A stretch of 6,301 nt of DNA from Bryobacterales bacterium (GTDB taxonomy: Bacteria > Acidobacteriota > Terriglobia > Bryobacterales > Bryobacteraceae), in assembly GCA_025462985.1 (NCBI GenBank), contig JAOAPP010000708.1:1-6301 (forward strand), written 5' to 3'. Within the stretch, counting starts at the first letter, position 1; each line of letters starts with the position of its first letter. A program made the position numbers and the translations under genes. The notes beneath the pieces are model-generated. The model searched no databases. It was not told the origin of the DNA and was given only the letters and a program-made list of their open reading frames with translations. This document shows positions 1-6,282 of the stretch, one piece after another.

Positions 1-23
1 CCAGGCCGGTATATTATTCCGGG

Positions 24-37
24 CGTGTTCCGTGTTC
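24..37. repeat. Perfect tandem heptamer CGTGTTC x2
   Basis: CGTGTTC occurs twice back to back (24-30 and 31-37) with no mismatch. It lies in the AT-richer stretch at the left edge. It may be chance or part of a binding site for a regulator of a gene outside the window; nothing in the sequence decides this. Confidence 0.4.
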
Positions 38-171
38 TAACGTTTATTGCCTATATTCCTGCTGCCGTAATGACAATTTAATTCGGTTCTAATTTCCGCC
101 TTCCCCGAGCTCGGATTGTCTCCCTCGCGCCCCTCCTGCGATCTCGCAGCGAAACGGCGCGCAGGTGACCC

Positions 172-201
172 CGCACAGCGATCTAAACTGAGAATGATAA
201 T
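172..201 (+). promoter_or_regulatory. Weak candidate promoter for mfd
   Basis: GATAAT at 196-201 matches the -10 consensus TATAAT at five of six positions. The best -35 candidate is CGCACA at 172-177, which matches only the last three bases of TTGACA, with an 18-nt spacer. If used, transcription would start near 208 and leave a leader of roughly 78 nt before the mfd GTG. The same AT-rich patch (190-204) resembles the left part of a Fur box, so it could be an operator instead. Support is weak: one acceptable hexamer in a suitable place. Confidence 0.22.
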
Positions 202-253
202 GGTCCGCGTTCCTTTCACCTTTCCTTGTGAGCTAGCCCGGAACTGCCGGCCT

Positions 254-266
254 GCCGGAACCCGGC
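254..266 (+). other. Small GC hairpin in the mfd leader
   Basis: GCCGG (254-258) pairs perfectly with CCGGC (262-266) around the 3-nt loop AAC. An alternative left arm, GCCGG at 246-250, could compete for the same right arm. The hairpin ends 19 nt before the GTG start of mfd and has no following T-run, so it is not a terminator. It might influence initiation at a start that lacks a clear Shine-Dalgarno, but a five-pair stem in GC-rich DNA may be coincidence. Confidence 0.25.
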
Positions 267-285
267 GAAAGTTTGTACGCCCGCT

Positions 286-3200
286 GTGATCCACCCGGCA
301 ACCCGCGAACTGCTTCAATCGGCCGCAAGGCAGCCGTCCTTCCAACTCTTACTGCAACGCCTTACCCGAGGCGAAACCGGCCCATTCTCCGTTTCCGGGC
401 TGGTGACCACGGCGAAGGCCCTTTATGCTGTTCTCCTTTATCAGGCAACGGAAAAGCCGATTTTTCTGCTGGTCGACGGTAATAAGGAAGCCGAAACCTT
501 GCTGGAGTCGGTGGAGGCATTCTTTGAGCTCCTCTTCGAAGGCCGGGATCTGCCCCCGCCCCAGCTCATCCCCTCGCTCGACGTGCTTCCTCATCAGCGC
601 ATGTCCACCCACAGTGAGATCGCTGAAGCGCGCGCGGTCGGCCTGTGGCGGCTTTCTGCCCGGCGCATCCCGATCACAATCGTCCCCATCGCCTCCGCGC
701 TGCTCCGCACGGAATGCGCGGAGTTCTATCGCCAGCTTTCCCTCAACCTGCGAGTGGGCGAAGAGCTGCCGCTCGATGATCTGGTCCAACATCTGGAAAG
801 CATCGGATACGAGCGGCGGGAACCGGTCGAAATGGTCGGCGAGTACTCGCTGCGCGGCGGAATCTTCGACGTTTTTCCGGCCGAGGCCCAGCGCCCGGTC
901 CGCGTGGAATTCTTTGGCGATGAGATCGAGTCCATTCGCCAGTTCGACGTGGAATCCCAGCGATCGGTCTTGAAGGTGACATCGGCAACGCTGCTGCCCC
1001 TCGCCGAGTACCCCCGCTCCAGGTCGCTCTTGCGGGAACTGGCCAATGCGGCCGAAGCCGCCGATTTGGACCTTTCCAATCCTGGGGAAGTTTTTCCTGG
1101 CTGGGAGTTCCTCGTCCCCCTGGTGCGGCCCAGGAAAAACAACATCTTTGAACTCCAGCCCGAAGCACTCGTTCTCCTGGACGAGCCCGAAGCAATTCGC
1201 TCCGCGGCGGATCGCCTGTGGCAAAGGCTGGACCATCCCGACCGCCCGGCTCCCATCGAACCGGAGAAGAACTTCTTGAAGTGGGAAGAGCTCGCCCAGA
1301 CGATCGGAACAAGAGCCCAGGTCAATTTCGCAGAGCTGGAATTGCTGACTGGACAGGAGGATGTCTCAAACAGCTTGCACATCCCCAGCCGGCCCTCGCT
1401 CGGTTTTCATGGCAATATCCCGATGGCCGTGGCGGAAGCGAAGAACCTGATCGAGGCGGGCAACCGCGTGGCCTTCTTCGCGCTTTCCACTGGTGAAATC
1501 GAGCGCCTGGCCGATGTCCTGCAGGAATACTCCGTGCCGTATCAACTGGGGCTCGAGTCGGCTTCCGGAACCAAGCCGTCATTGGCCGAGCGAACCTACT
1601 ATGCGGGTGCTGTTTCGAACACGTTCCTCATTAAAGGCTGTGTACGCCGCGGCGCCGTCTTGGTCGATTCGGAACTGGCGATCCTCGGGTCGGAGGATCT
1701 GTTTGAAACCTCCGACCTGATCGCGCGCCAGCCGAGCAAATCGCAATTGGCTGCCTTTGCCGCCGACATTGCCGATCTAAAGCCCGGCGACTTCGTGGTT
1801 CACGCCACGCACGGCATTGGCCAGTTCCTTGGCATCCGCGAAATTACCCAGGGGGACGGCAAAGGCGACTTCATGCTGCTGGAGTACGCGGGCGATTCGA
1901 AGCTCTACGTCCCACTCACCCGGCTCGATCTGGTCCAGAAGTTCCGTGGTGCGGGCGAAGCCAAACCGCATCTCGATCGCCTGGGCGGCGTCAGCTGGGA
2001 AAAGACCAAGTCTCGCGTCCGAGCCAAAATGCGCGACATGGCGGACGAGCTGCTGAAACTCTACGCTCAGCGCCGCATGGCCAAAGGCTTCGCATTTTCC
2101 TCAGATAGCAACTGGCAGCGTGAGTTTGAGGATTCCTTCGAGTACTCCCCGACCAAAGACCAGGTCAATGCGGTCGAGCAGATCAAGAGCGACATGGAAA
2201 GTGACATGCCCATGGATCGACTTCTCTGCGGGGATGTCGGCTTCGGTAAGACGGAAGTAGCCATGAGGGCCACCTTCAAGGCGCTTGGCGACGGAAAACA
2301 GGTCGCGGTTCTGGCTCCCACCACGGTGCTTTCATTCCAGCATTTCGAGACCTTCAAACGGCGCTTCGCCTCCTTCCCGGTTCGAATCGAACTGGTGAGC
2401 CGTTTCCGCAGCGCCAAAGAGGTGAAGGCTGCCCTGGAAGAGGTGGCCGCGGGAAAGATCGACGTCCTGATTGGAACGCACCGGCTGCTCTCGCAGGATG
2501 TCGTCTTCAGCGATCTTGGGCTGCTCATTGTGGATGAGGAGCAGCGCTTCGGCGTTCGACACAAAGAGCGCCTGAAGCAGTTGCGTCATAACGTTGACGT
2601 GCTGACCATGAGCGCCACGCCCATTCCACGAACCCTCCACATGTCCTTGCTCGGTTTGCGGGACATGTCCGTGATTGAGACCCCGCCCAAGGACCGGCTG
2701 TCGATCAATACGGTGGTTGCGCATTTCAACCCCAATCTGATCAAGACCGCCATCGAACAGGAACTGGCCCGCAATGGGCAAGTGTACTTCGTCCACAATC
2801 GCGTCGACACCATATTCATGCGCGCCGCGTTTATTCGAGAGCTGTTGCCCGATATTCGGATTGGGGTCGGTCACGGGCAGATGGGTGAAGCGGAGCTCGA
2901 AAAGGTCCTGCTGGGATTTATGAGGCACGAATACGACGTGTTCGTGTGCACCACCATCGTAGAGAATGGCCTCGACATTCCGCTGGCCAACACCATCATC
3001 ATCGAGAATGCCGAGCGCTACGGTTTGAGCGAGCTGTATCAGCTGCGCGGCCGCGTTGGCCGGTCGAATCGCCGCGCTTACGCCTATCTGCTGGTTCCGG
3101 TAGACACCCAGCTCAGTGAGGTGGCGCGGAAACGCCTGGCGGCTCTCAAGGAGTTCAGCGATCTCGGCGCCGGTTTCAAAATCGCCGCTCTTGACCTGGA

Positions 3201-3792
3201 GCTTCGGGGTGCCGGCAACCTGCTCGGCGGCGAACAGCACGGCCACATCGAGGCGGTAGGCTACGACACCTACGTGCGGCTATTGGAAGAAAGCGTCAGA
3301 GAGCTAAAAGGCGAGGAGGTCCCGCTCGAGATTCACTCTACCCTGAACCTCGGCCTGGATATCCGCATTCCCCCCGCATACATCGCGGACGAAGCGCAGC
3401 GTCTTCGCTCTTATAAAAGGGTGGCGGATGTGAAGGAAGCCGCGCAGGCGACGAAGGTTCTGGACGAGCTCGCCGACCGCTACGGGCCGGTGCCGGAAGA
3501 AGTTCGAACCCTGGTCCAGTTCGCGATGCTGAAGAGTTTCGCTGAACGGGTTGGAATCGAATCGATTGAGCGCCGCCAGGGGATAGCGAATATCAAGTTC
3601 CATCAGCAGTCCAAAGTGGACCCGTTCAAGCTGATGAACCTGGTCAAAACCACTGCAGGTGCGCAATTCACTCCTGCCGGTGTTCTGAAGCTGCCGCTCA
3701 CAAACGGCGCAACTCCGGAGCGCCTTTTGGGGGAGCTTCAGGGCGCAGTGGAAAAGCTGGTTGACGTACCTGTGGAAGCCTCGAAAAAGTGA
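286..3792 (+). CDS. mfd: Transcription-repair coupling factor Mfd
   Basis: Mfd is a cytoplasmic ATP-dependent DNA translocase. It pushes stalled RNA polymerase off damaged template and recruits UvrA/UvrB for excision repair. The protein is 1168 residues, close to the usual 1150-1200. The N-terminal UvrB-like region includes the block around 182-198 (VEMVGEYSLRGGIFDVFP). The CarD-like RNA polymerase interaction domain spans about 498-560 (LKPGDFVVHATHGIGQFLG). The RecG-like motor shows Walker A GDVGFGKT (649-656), DEEQ (750-753), the SAT-type motif TMSATPIPR (774-782) and QLRGRVGR (919-926). The translocation block LRGAGNLLGGEQHG (973-986) follows, then the C-terminal domain from about 1020. 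All motifs are intact. GTG at 286 is the first usual start after an in-frame TGA at 229, and MIHPATRELL is a typical Mfd beginning. No good Shine-Dalgarno precedes it, so the exact start is less certain than the identity. Confidence 0.97.
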   Translation: MIHPATRELLQSAARQPSFQLLLQRLTRGETGPFSVSGLVTTAKALYAVLLYQATEKPIFLLVDGNKEAETLLESVEAFFELLFEGRDLPPPQLIPSLDVLPHQRMSTHSEIAEARAVGLWRLSARRIPITIVPIASALLRTECAEFYRQLSLNLRVGEELPLDDLVQHLESIGYERREPVEMVGEYSLRGGIFDVFPAEAQRPVRVEFFGDEIESIRQFDVESQRSVLKVTSATLLPLAEYPRSRSLLRELANAAEAADLDLSNPGEVFPGWEFLVPLVRPRKNNIFELQPEALVLLDEPEAIRSAADRLWQRLDHPDRPAPIEPEKNFLKWEELAQTIGTRAQVNFAELELLTGQEDVSNSLHIPSRPSLGFHGNIPMAVAEAKNLIEAGNRVAFFALSTGEIERLADVLQEYSVPYQLGLESASGTKPSLAERTYYAGAVSNTFLIKGCVRRGAVLVDSELAILGSEDLFETSDLIARQPSKSQLAAFAADIADLKPGDFVVHATHGIGQFLGIREITQGDGKGDFMLLEYAGDSKLYVPLTRLDLVQKFRGAGEAKPHLDRLGGVSWEKTKSRVRAKMRDMADELLKLYAQRRMAKGFAFSSDSNWQREFEDSFEYSPTKDQVNAVEQIKSDMESDMPMDRLLCGDVGFGKTEVAMRATFKALGDGKQVAVLAPTTVLSFQHFETFKRRFASFPVRIELVSRFRSAKEVKAALEEVAAGKIDVLIGTHRLLSQDVVFSDLGLLIVDEEQRFGVRHKERLKQLRHNVDVLTMSATPIPRTLHMSLLGLRDMSVIETPPKDRLSINTVVAHFNPNLIKTAIEQELARNGQVYFVHNRVDTIFMRAAFIRELLPDIRIGVGHGQMGEAELEKVLLGFMRHEYDVFVCTTIVENGLDIPLANTIIIENAERYGLSELYQLRGRVGRSNRRAYAYLLVPVDTQLSEVARKRLAALKEFSDLGAGFKIAALDLELRGAGNLLGGEQHGHIEAVGYDTYVRLLEESVRELKGEEVPLEIHSTLNLGLDIRIPPAYIADEAQRLRSYKRVADVKEAAQATKVLDELADRYGPVPEEVRTLVQFAMLKSFAERVGIESIERRQGIANIKFHQQSKVDPFKLMNLVKTTAGAQFTPAGVLKLPLTNGATPERLLGELQGAVEKLVDVPVEASKK

Positions 3793-3825
3793 ACCCGCGG
3801 GCGGGAGTTGTTTCGTCAAACCTTC

Positions 3826-3830
3826 CGGAG
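3826..3830 (+). promoter_or_regulatory. Shine-Dalgarno CGGAG that fixes the isomerase start
   Basis: CGGAG lies 10 nt before the ATG at 3841, the best-placed ribosome site in this gap. The upstream in-frame TTG at 3808 has GGGAG directly abutting it with no spacer. The downstream ATG at 3853 has only a weak purine stretch. The choice of 3841 also leaves a normal-length signal peptide. The spacing is slightly long, so this is moderate support. Confidence 0.5.
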
Positions 3831-3840
3831 TCTTGCGATA

Positions 3841-4998
3841 ATGAGTTTTCTTATGAGATGGAAGTTGATTAGCGCCTTTGCGGCCGCAAGCCTTTGTTTC
3901 GCGGCGGATGTTCAGGTGATTGACCAGATCGTTGCGAAGGTGAACGGCGATATCGTGAGCGAGGATGAACTTCAGCGGACCAAGAAGGAGCTGGGGCAGG
4001 AGCTGAAGAACCAGGGAACTTCGGCAACGCAAATCGACGAAGAGGTCCAGAAGCGTAGCAAGGATATGTTGCGCGACCGTATCGACGAACTTCTCCTGGT
4101 TCAGAAAGCCAAGGAGCTCAACATCAATGTCGATTCCGATGTCACCAAGTACATGACGAATCTTCAGCGTCAGGCCGGCATCGCCGACACAGACAAGTTC
4201 CATGAGTATGTGCGCCAGGGGACGGGGCTGCCCTTCGAGGATTACCTTTCAGAGACGAAGAACCAGTTCATGACTCGCGAGGTGGTAGGGCAGGAGGTCG
4301 GCCGGCACATCAGTATCAGCGAAAAGGAACTGAGGGACTACTACGAGAGTCACAAGTCAGACTTCGTCAAGGAAGAAAAGGTTTATCTGAGCGAGATCCT
4401 GGTCTCAACGGAAGGTAAGGACGCAGCGGGCGTCGCCGCCGCTGAAAAGAAAGCCAAGCAACTCTCGGCCGCGGCAGCCAGGGGAGAGCGATTCTCTGAT
4501 CTGGCACGCGACAACTCAGATGCAACCACCGCCAAAGCGGGGGGACAGCTCGGCGGCGGATACAAGAAGGGCGATCTGGCAAAGAGTTTCGAGGAAGCGG
4601 TCTGGAATCTGCCGAAGGGATCGGTGACTCAGCCCATTCGGATTCCGACCGGTTGGGAGATTCTCAAAGTGGAAGATCATACCAAGGCCGGTCTCGAACC
4701 CCTGGCCGAGGCCAAGCCAGAGATCGAAAACGCGCTTTATGGTCCCAAGATGCAGCCGAAAGTACGCGAGTATCTGACCGGACTCCGTAAAGCCGCATTT
4801 CTCCAGGTCAAGCCGGGGTTCGTCGACACCGGTGCGGCCCCGGGACAAAATACGAAATGGCAGGATCCGGTGCAGCTGAAGCCGCAAACAGTCACCAAGG
4901 CGGAAGTGGAGCAGAAGACGCGGCACAAGCGGCTGCTGTGGGTGGTTCCGATTCCAGGCACCGAGACCACCGTCGAAGGAAAGAGCAGCTCTCGCTAG
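3841..4998 (+). CDS. SurA/PpiC-like periplasmic peptidyl-prolyl isomerase
   Basis: Proteins of this family are exported chaperones that bind unfolded outer-membrane or periplasmic clients; many also isomerise prolyl bonds. From the ATG at 3841 the protein has 385 residues. Residues 1-21 form a Sec signal (MRWK charge, hydrophobic core, C-F-A before A22). No lipobox is present, so it should be soluble. Residues 26-175 form a helical SurA-type N domain (VIDQIVAKVNGDIVSEDEL). A single parvulin domain spans about 181-279, ending in GWEILKV. A charged C-terminal tail carries LLWVVPIPGT (365-374). E. coli SurA has two parvulin domains; this has one. Both positions where active parvulins carry conserved His are Glu here (E185 in LSEILV, E273 in GWEILKV), so the domain may be chaperone-only. 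The gene starts 48 nt after mfd with no terminator between, so co-transcription is likely. A TTG start at 3808 would add 11 residues. An ortholog relation to surA rather than ppiC or prsA is not proven. Confidence 0.9.
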   Translation: MSFLMRWKLISAFAAASLCFAADVQVIDQIVAKVNGDIVSEDELQRTKKELGQELKNQGTSATQIDEEVQKRSKDMLRDRIDELLLVQKAKELNINVDSDVTKYMTNLQRQAGIADTDKFHEYVRQGTGLPFEDYLSETKNQFMTREVVGQEVGRHISISEKELRDYYESHKSDFVKEEKVYLSEILVSTEGKDAAGVAAAEKKAKQLSAAAARGERFSDLARDNSDATTAKAGGQLGGGYKKGDLAKSFEEAVWNLPKGSVTQPIRIPTGWEILKVEDHTKAGLEPLAEAKPEIENALYGPKMQPKVREYLTGLRKAAFLQVKPGFVDTGAAPGQNTKWQDPVQLKPQTVTKAEVEQKTRHKRLLWVVPIPGTETTVEGKSSSR

Positions 4999-5005
4999 CA
5001 ACCGT

Positions 5006-6148
5006 ATGAAGTCGCCTTACGTGGATGGGCTCGTTCCCAATGAATTGGTTACGGCCCACTTCCTGGTGTTGTCCAAGGAAATCAGGCAGAAGAAGACCGG
5101 GGAGCCGTATCTGTCTCTCTACCTCGCCGATCGCACCGGCGAGGTAGAAGCGAAAATGTGGGACAGCGTCGCGGAGGTGATGGATACCTTTGAACGGGAT
5201 GACTTCGTCAAGGTCAAAGGAGTGGCCCAGCTTTACCAAAGCCGCACCCAATTCACTATTCACCGCCTGAAGCGCATTGAGGACAACGAAGTCGATTTCG
5301 CCGACTACTTTCCCTGTTCTCAACGGGACATCGAACAGATGTTCTCGGAGCTGCAGGAGATCATTGCAGGGGTAGGCAACCCGCATCTCCGCGGGTTACT
5401 AACGGCGCTGTTCGCGGATCCCGCACTGGTGGAACGCTACAAGATCGCACCCGCGGCCAAGAGCATCCACCACGCGTATCGGGGCGGTTTGCTAGAACAC
5501 GTGCTCTCTTTGTTGAAGCTGGCAAAGATTGTCGCGCCGCATTACAAAGAAGTCGATCTCGATCTCATGGTGGCCGGCGTCGTTCTGCATGACATCGGCA
5601 AGGTCGAGGAACTGCGCTATGAGCGAAGCTTCAGCTACAGTTCCGAAGGCCAGCTATTGGGCCACATCATCATCGGGCTGCGCATTCTGGGAGACAAGCT
5701 GGCCAGCATGCCGGACTTTCCGCCCAGATTGAGAACCCTGCTGGAGCACATGCTGATCAGCCACCATGGGGAGCTGGAGTTCGGCTCTCCCAAGGTTCCG
5801 CAATTCGCCGAGGCCTTGCTCCTGCACCACCTGGATAATCTCGATTCAAAGATGGAAGCCATGAAGAACGCGCTCCGCCGCGACACTCAGGATGGCGAGT
5901 TCACCGGCTGGGTCAATTCTCTCGAAAGGTCGCTGCTGCGGAAAGAAAGGTATCTCGCAAACGCGCCCTCTGCGCCCGTGACAGTGGCTGAGGCGTCGGC
6001 ATCGACAGTTTCCAAGCCACCGCCTCCACCAACTCCATCGGTGGCTCCGCAACCTGCTCCGGCACGCCCTGAGCGGCCTGAACGCCGGCCCGCTGCGCCC
6101 ACCTTGTTTGGCGAAAAATTGCAGGCGGTTCTCGACACCCGCAAGTAG
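5006..6148 (+). CDS. yhaM: YhaM-family 3'-5' exoribonuclease (OB fold + HD domain)
   Basis: YhaM-type enzymes are cytoplasmic metal-dependent nucleases that shorten RNA (and in vitro single-stranded DNA) from the 3' end. The 380-residue protein begins with an OB-fold nucleic-acid-binding domain (about 13-95: FLVLSKEIRQKKTGEPYLSL, then GEVEAKMW). A helical linker and an HD phosphohydrolase domain (about 150-300) follow. The metal ligands are all visible: H165 (LLEHV), H195-D196 (VLHDIGK), H220 (LLGHI), H253-H254 (SHHGELEFGSP) and D277 (HHLDNLDSK). The SHHG...GSP and LDNLD blocks are characteristic of YhaM rather than generic HD proteins. B. subtilis YhaM has about 314 residues. The excess here is a proline-rich tail (321-380) with five consecutive prolines at 338-342. 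The ATG lies only 7 nt after the preceding stop and has no clear Shine-Dalgarno, so translational coupling is plausible. The family is near certain; activity and substrate are inferred. Confidence 0.93.
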   Translation: MKSPYVDGLVPNELVTAHFLVLSKEIRQKKTGEPYLSLYLADRTGEVEAKMWDSVAEVMDTFERDDFVKVKGVAQLYQSRTQFTIHRLKRIEDNEVDFADYFPCSQRDIEQMFSELQEIIAGVGNPHLRGLLTALFADPALVERYKIAPAAKSIHHAYRGGLLEHVLSLLKLAKIVAPHYKEVDLDLMVAGVVLHDIGKVEELRYERSFSYSSEGQLLGHIIIGLRILGDKLASMPDFPPRLRTLLEHMLISHHGELEFGSPKVPQFAEALLLHHLDNLDSKMEAMKNALRRDTQDGEFTGWVNSLERSLLRKERYLANAPSAPVTVAEASASTVSKPPPPPTPSVAPQPAPARPERPERRPAAPTLFGEKLQAVLDTRK

Positions 6149-6158
6149 CCCCGGGTGT

Positions 6159-6164
6159 TAAGAT
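6159..6164 (+). promoter_or_regulatory. Weak -10-like hexamer before ffs
   Basis: TAAGAT at 6159-6164 matches TATAAT at four of six positions and ends 6 nt before the first base of the SRP RNA, which is the right distance for a start there. The only good -35-like hexamer is TCGACA at 6132-6137 (five of six), inside the preceding gene, but the 21-nt spacer is too long for a standard sigma-70 promoter. The RNA may instead be processed from the upstream transcript. Confidence 0.2.
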
Positions 6165-6170
6165 TATGAG

Positions 6171-6282
6171 TTGTCAGGCTCCGGGCTTCGTGCAATGGGC
6201 GGTCGTAAACCCCGCCAGGTCCGGAAGGAAGCAACGGTAGCGGCTTAGCTCGTGTGCCGCGGATCACCCGGGGTCCTGGCAA
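6171..6282 (+). ncRNA. ffs: Signal recognition particle RNA, small bacterial (4.5S) type
   Basis: This RNA is the scaffold of the bacterial signal recognition particle. It binds the Ffh protein and its receptor FtsY to bring nascent membrane proteins to the Sec translocon. The hallmark apical hairpin is present: CAGG at 6216-6219, TCC, the GGAA tetraloop at 6223-6226, GGA, then AGCA at 6230-6233. The ends close as a long stem. TTGTCAGG (6171-6178) pairs with CCTGGCAA (6275-6282) through one T-G wobble, and CCGGG (6181-6185) pairs with CCCGG (6267-6271) across a small internal loop. The 112-nt length fits the short form without an Alu domain. The ends are set from the closing stem and could differ by a few bases. 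No T-rich terminator is visible in the 19 nt that follow before the window ends. Confidence 0.93.

Larger units (their letters stand above)
1..285. other. Non-coding region upstream of mfd
   Basis: No convincing gene is visible here. The first 100 bases are clearly richer in A and T than the rest of the window, as intergenic DNA often is. Frame 1 is open from the left edge to a TAA at 79-81 and would end in a hydrophobic stretch (about 26 codons). Its third codon positions are AT-rich, unlike the neighbouring genes, so I do not call it a gene tail. Recognisable elements are a tandem heptamer (24-37), a -10-like/Fur-like AT-rich patch (190-204) and a small GC hairpin (254-266). A minus-strand TTGTCA (complement of 71-76), with a TATAGG 15 nt further on, could belong to a divergent promoter, but the spacing is short. 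Confidence 0.6.

Noticed and set aside
1..81. Frame 1 open from the left edge to TAA at 79-81, a possible tail of an upstream membrane protein
   Set aside because: The segment is hydrophobic, but its third codon positions are AT-rich, unlike the other genes here, and 26 codons are too few to judge. Sequence to the left would settle it.
37..219. Possible 60-codon minus-strand gene starting at GTG (219-217), with an AAGGA-like site just upstream
   Set aside because: The ribosome-site match is good, but the peptide (TIIILSLDRCAGSPARR...) has no recognisable family, and the frame is also open upstream to 345, as expected by chance. A homology search would be needed to revive it.
349..1236. Long open frame on the minus strand inside mfd (295 codons)
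   Set aside because: It lies entirely opposite an unmistakable mfd region. Long antisense frames are expected in GC-rich coding DNA, and the predicted protein is Gln/Arg/Gly-rich without recognisable motifs.
2332..3246. Long open frame on the minus strand opposite the Mfd motor domain (304 codons)
   Set aside because: It is a shadow of the helicase motifs on the plus strand. It has no domain signature, and its composition is explained by the complementary codons.
3794..3805. CCCGC...GCGGG inverted repeat just after the mfd stop, considered as a terminator
   Set aside because: The loop would be only 2 nt and no T-run follows, so it does not look like an intrinsic terminator.
3808..3840. TTG at 3808 as the start of the isomerase
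   Set aside because: The purine run GGGAG abuts the TTG with no spacer, and the longer N-terminus would push the signal peptide inward. ATG at 3841 has a better-spaced CGGAG.
3889..3903. Lipoprotein signal (Cys at residue 19 of the isomerase)
   Set aside because: The residues before the Cys are A-S-L rather than a lipobox such as L-A-G, and a normal signal peptidase I site (C-F-A) follows directly.
3304..4203. Minus-strand frame crossing the mfd/isomerase junction (299 codons)
   Set aside because: It reads through the end of mfd, the gap and the start of the isomerase. Staying open across the 48-nt gap is mildly curious, but the protein shows no domain, and both plus-strand genes are clear.
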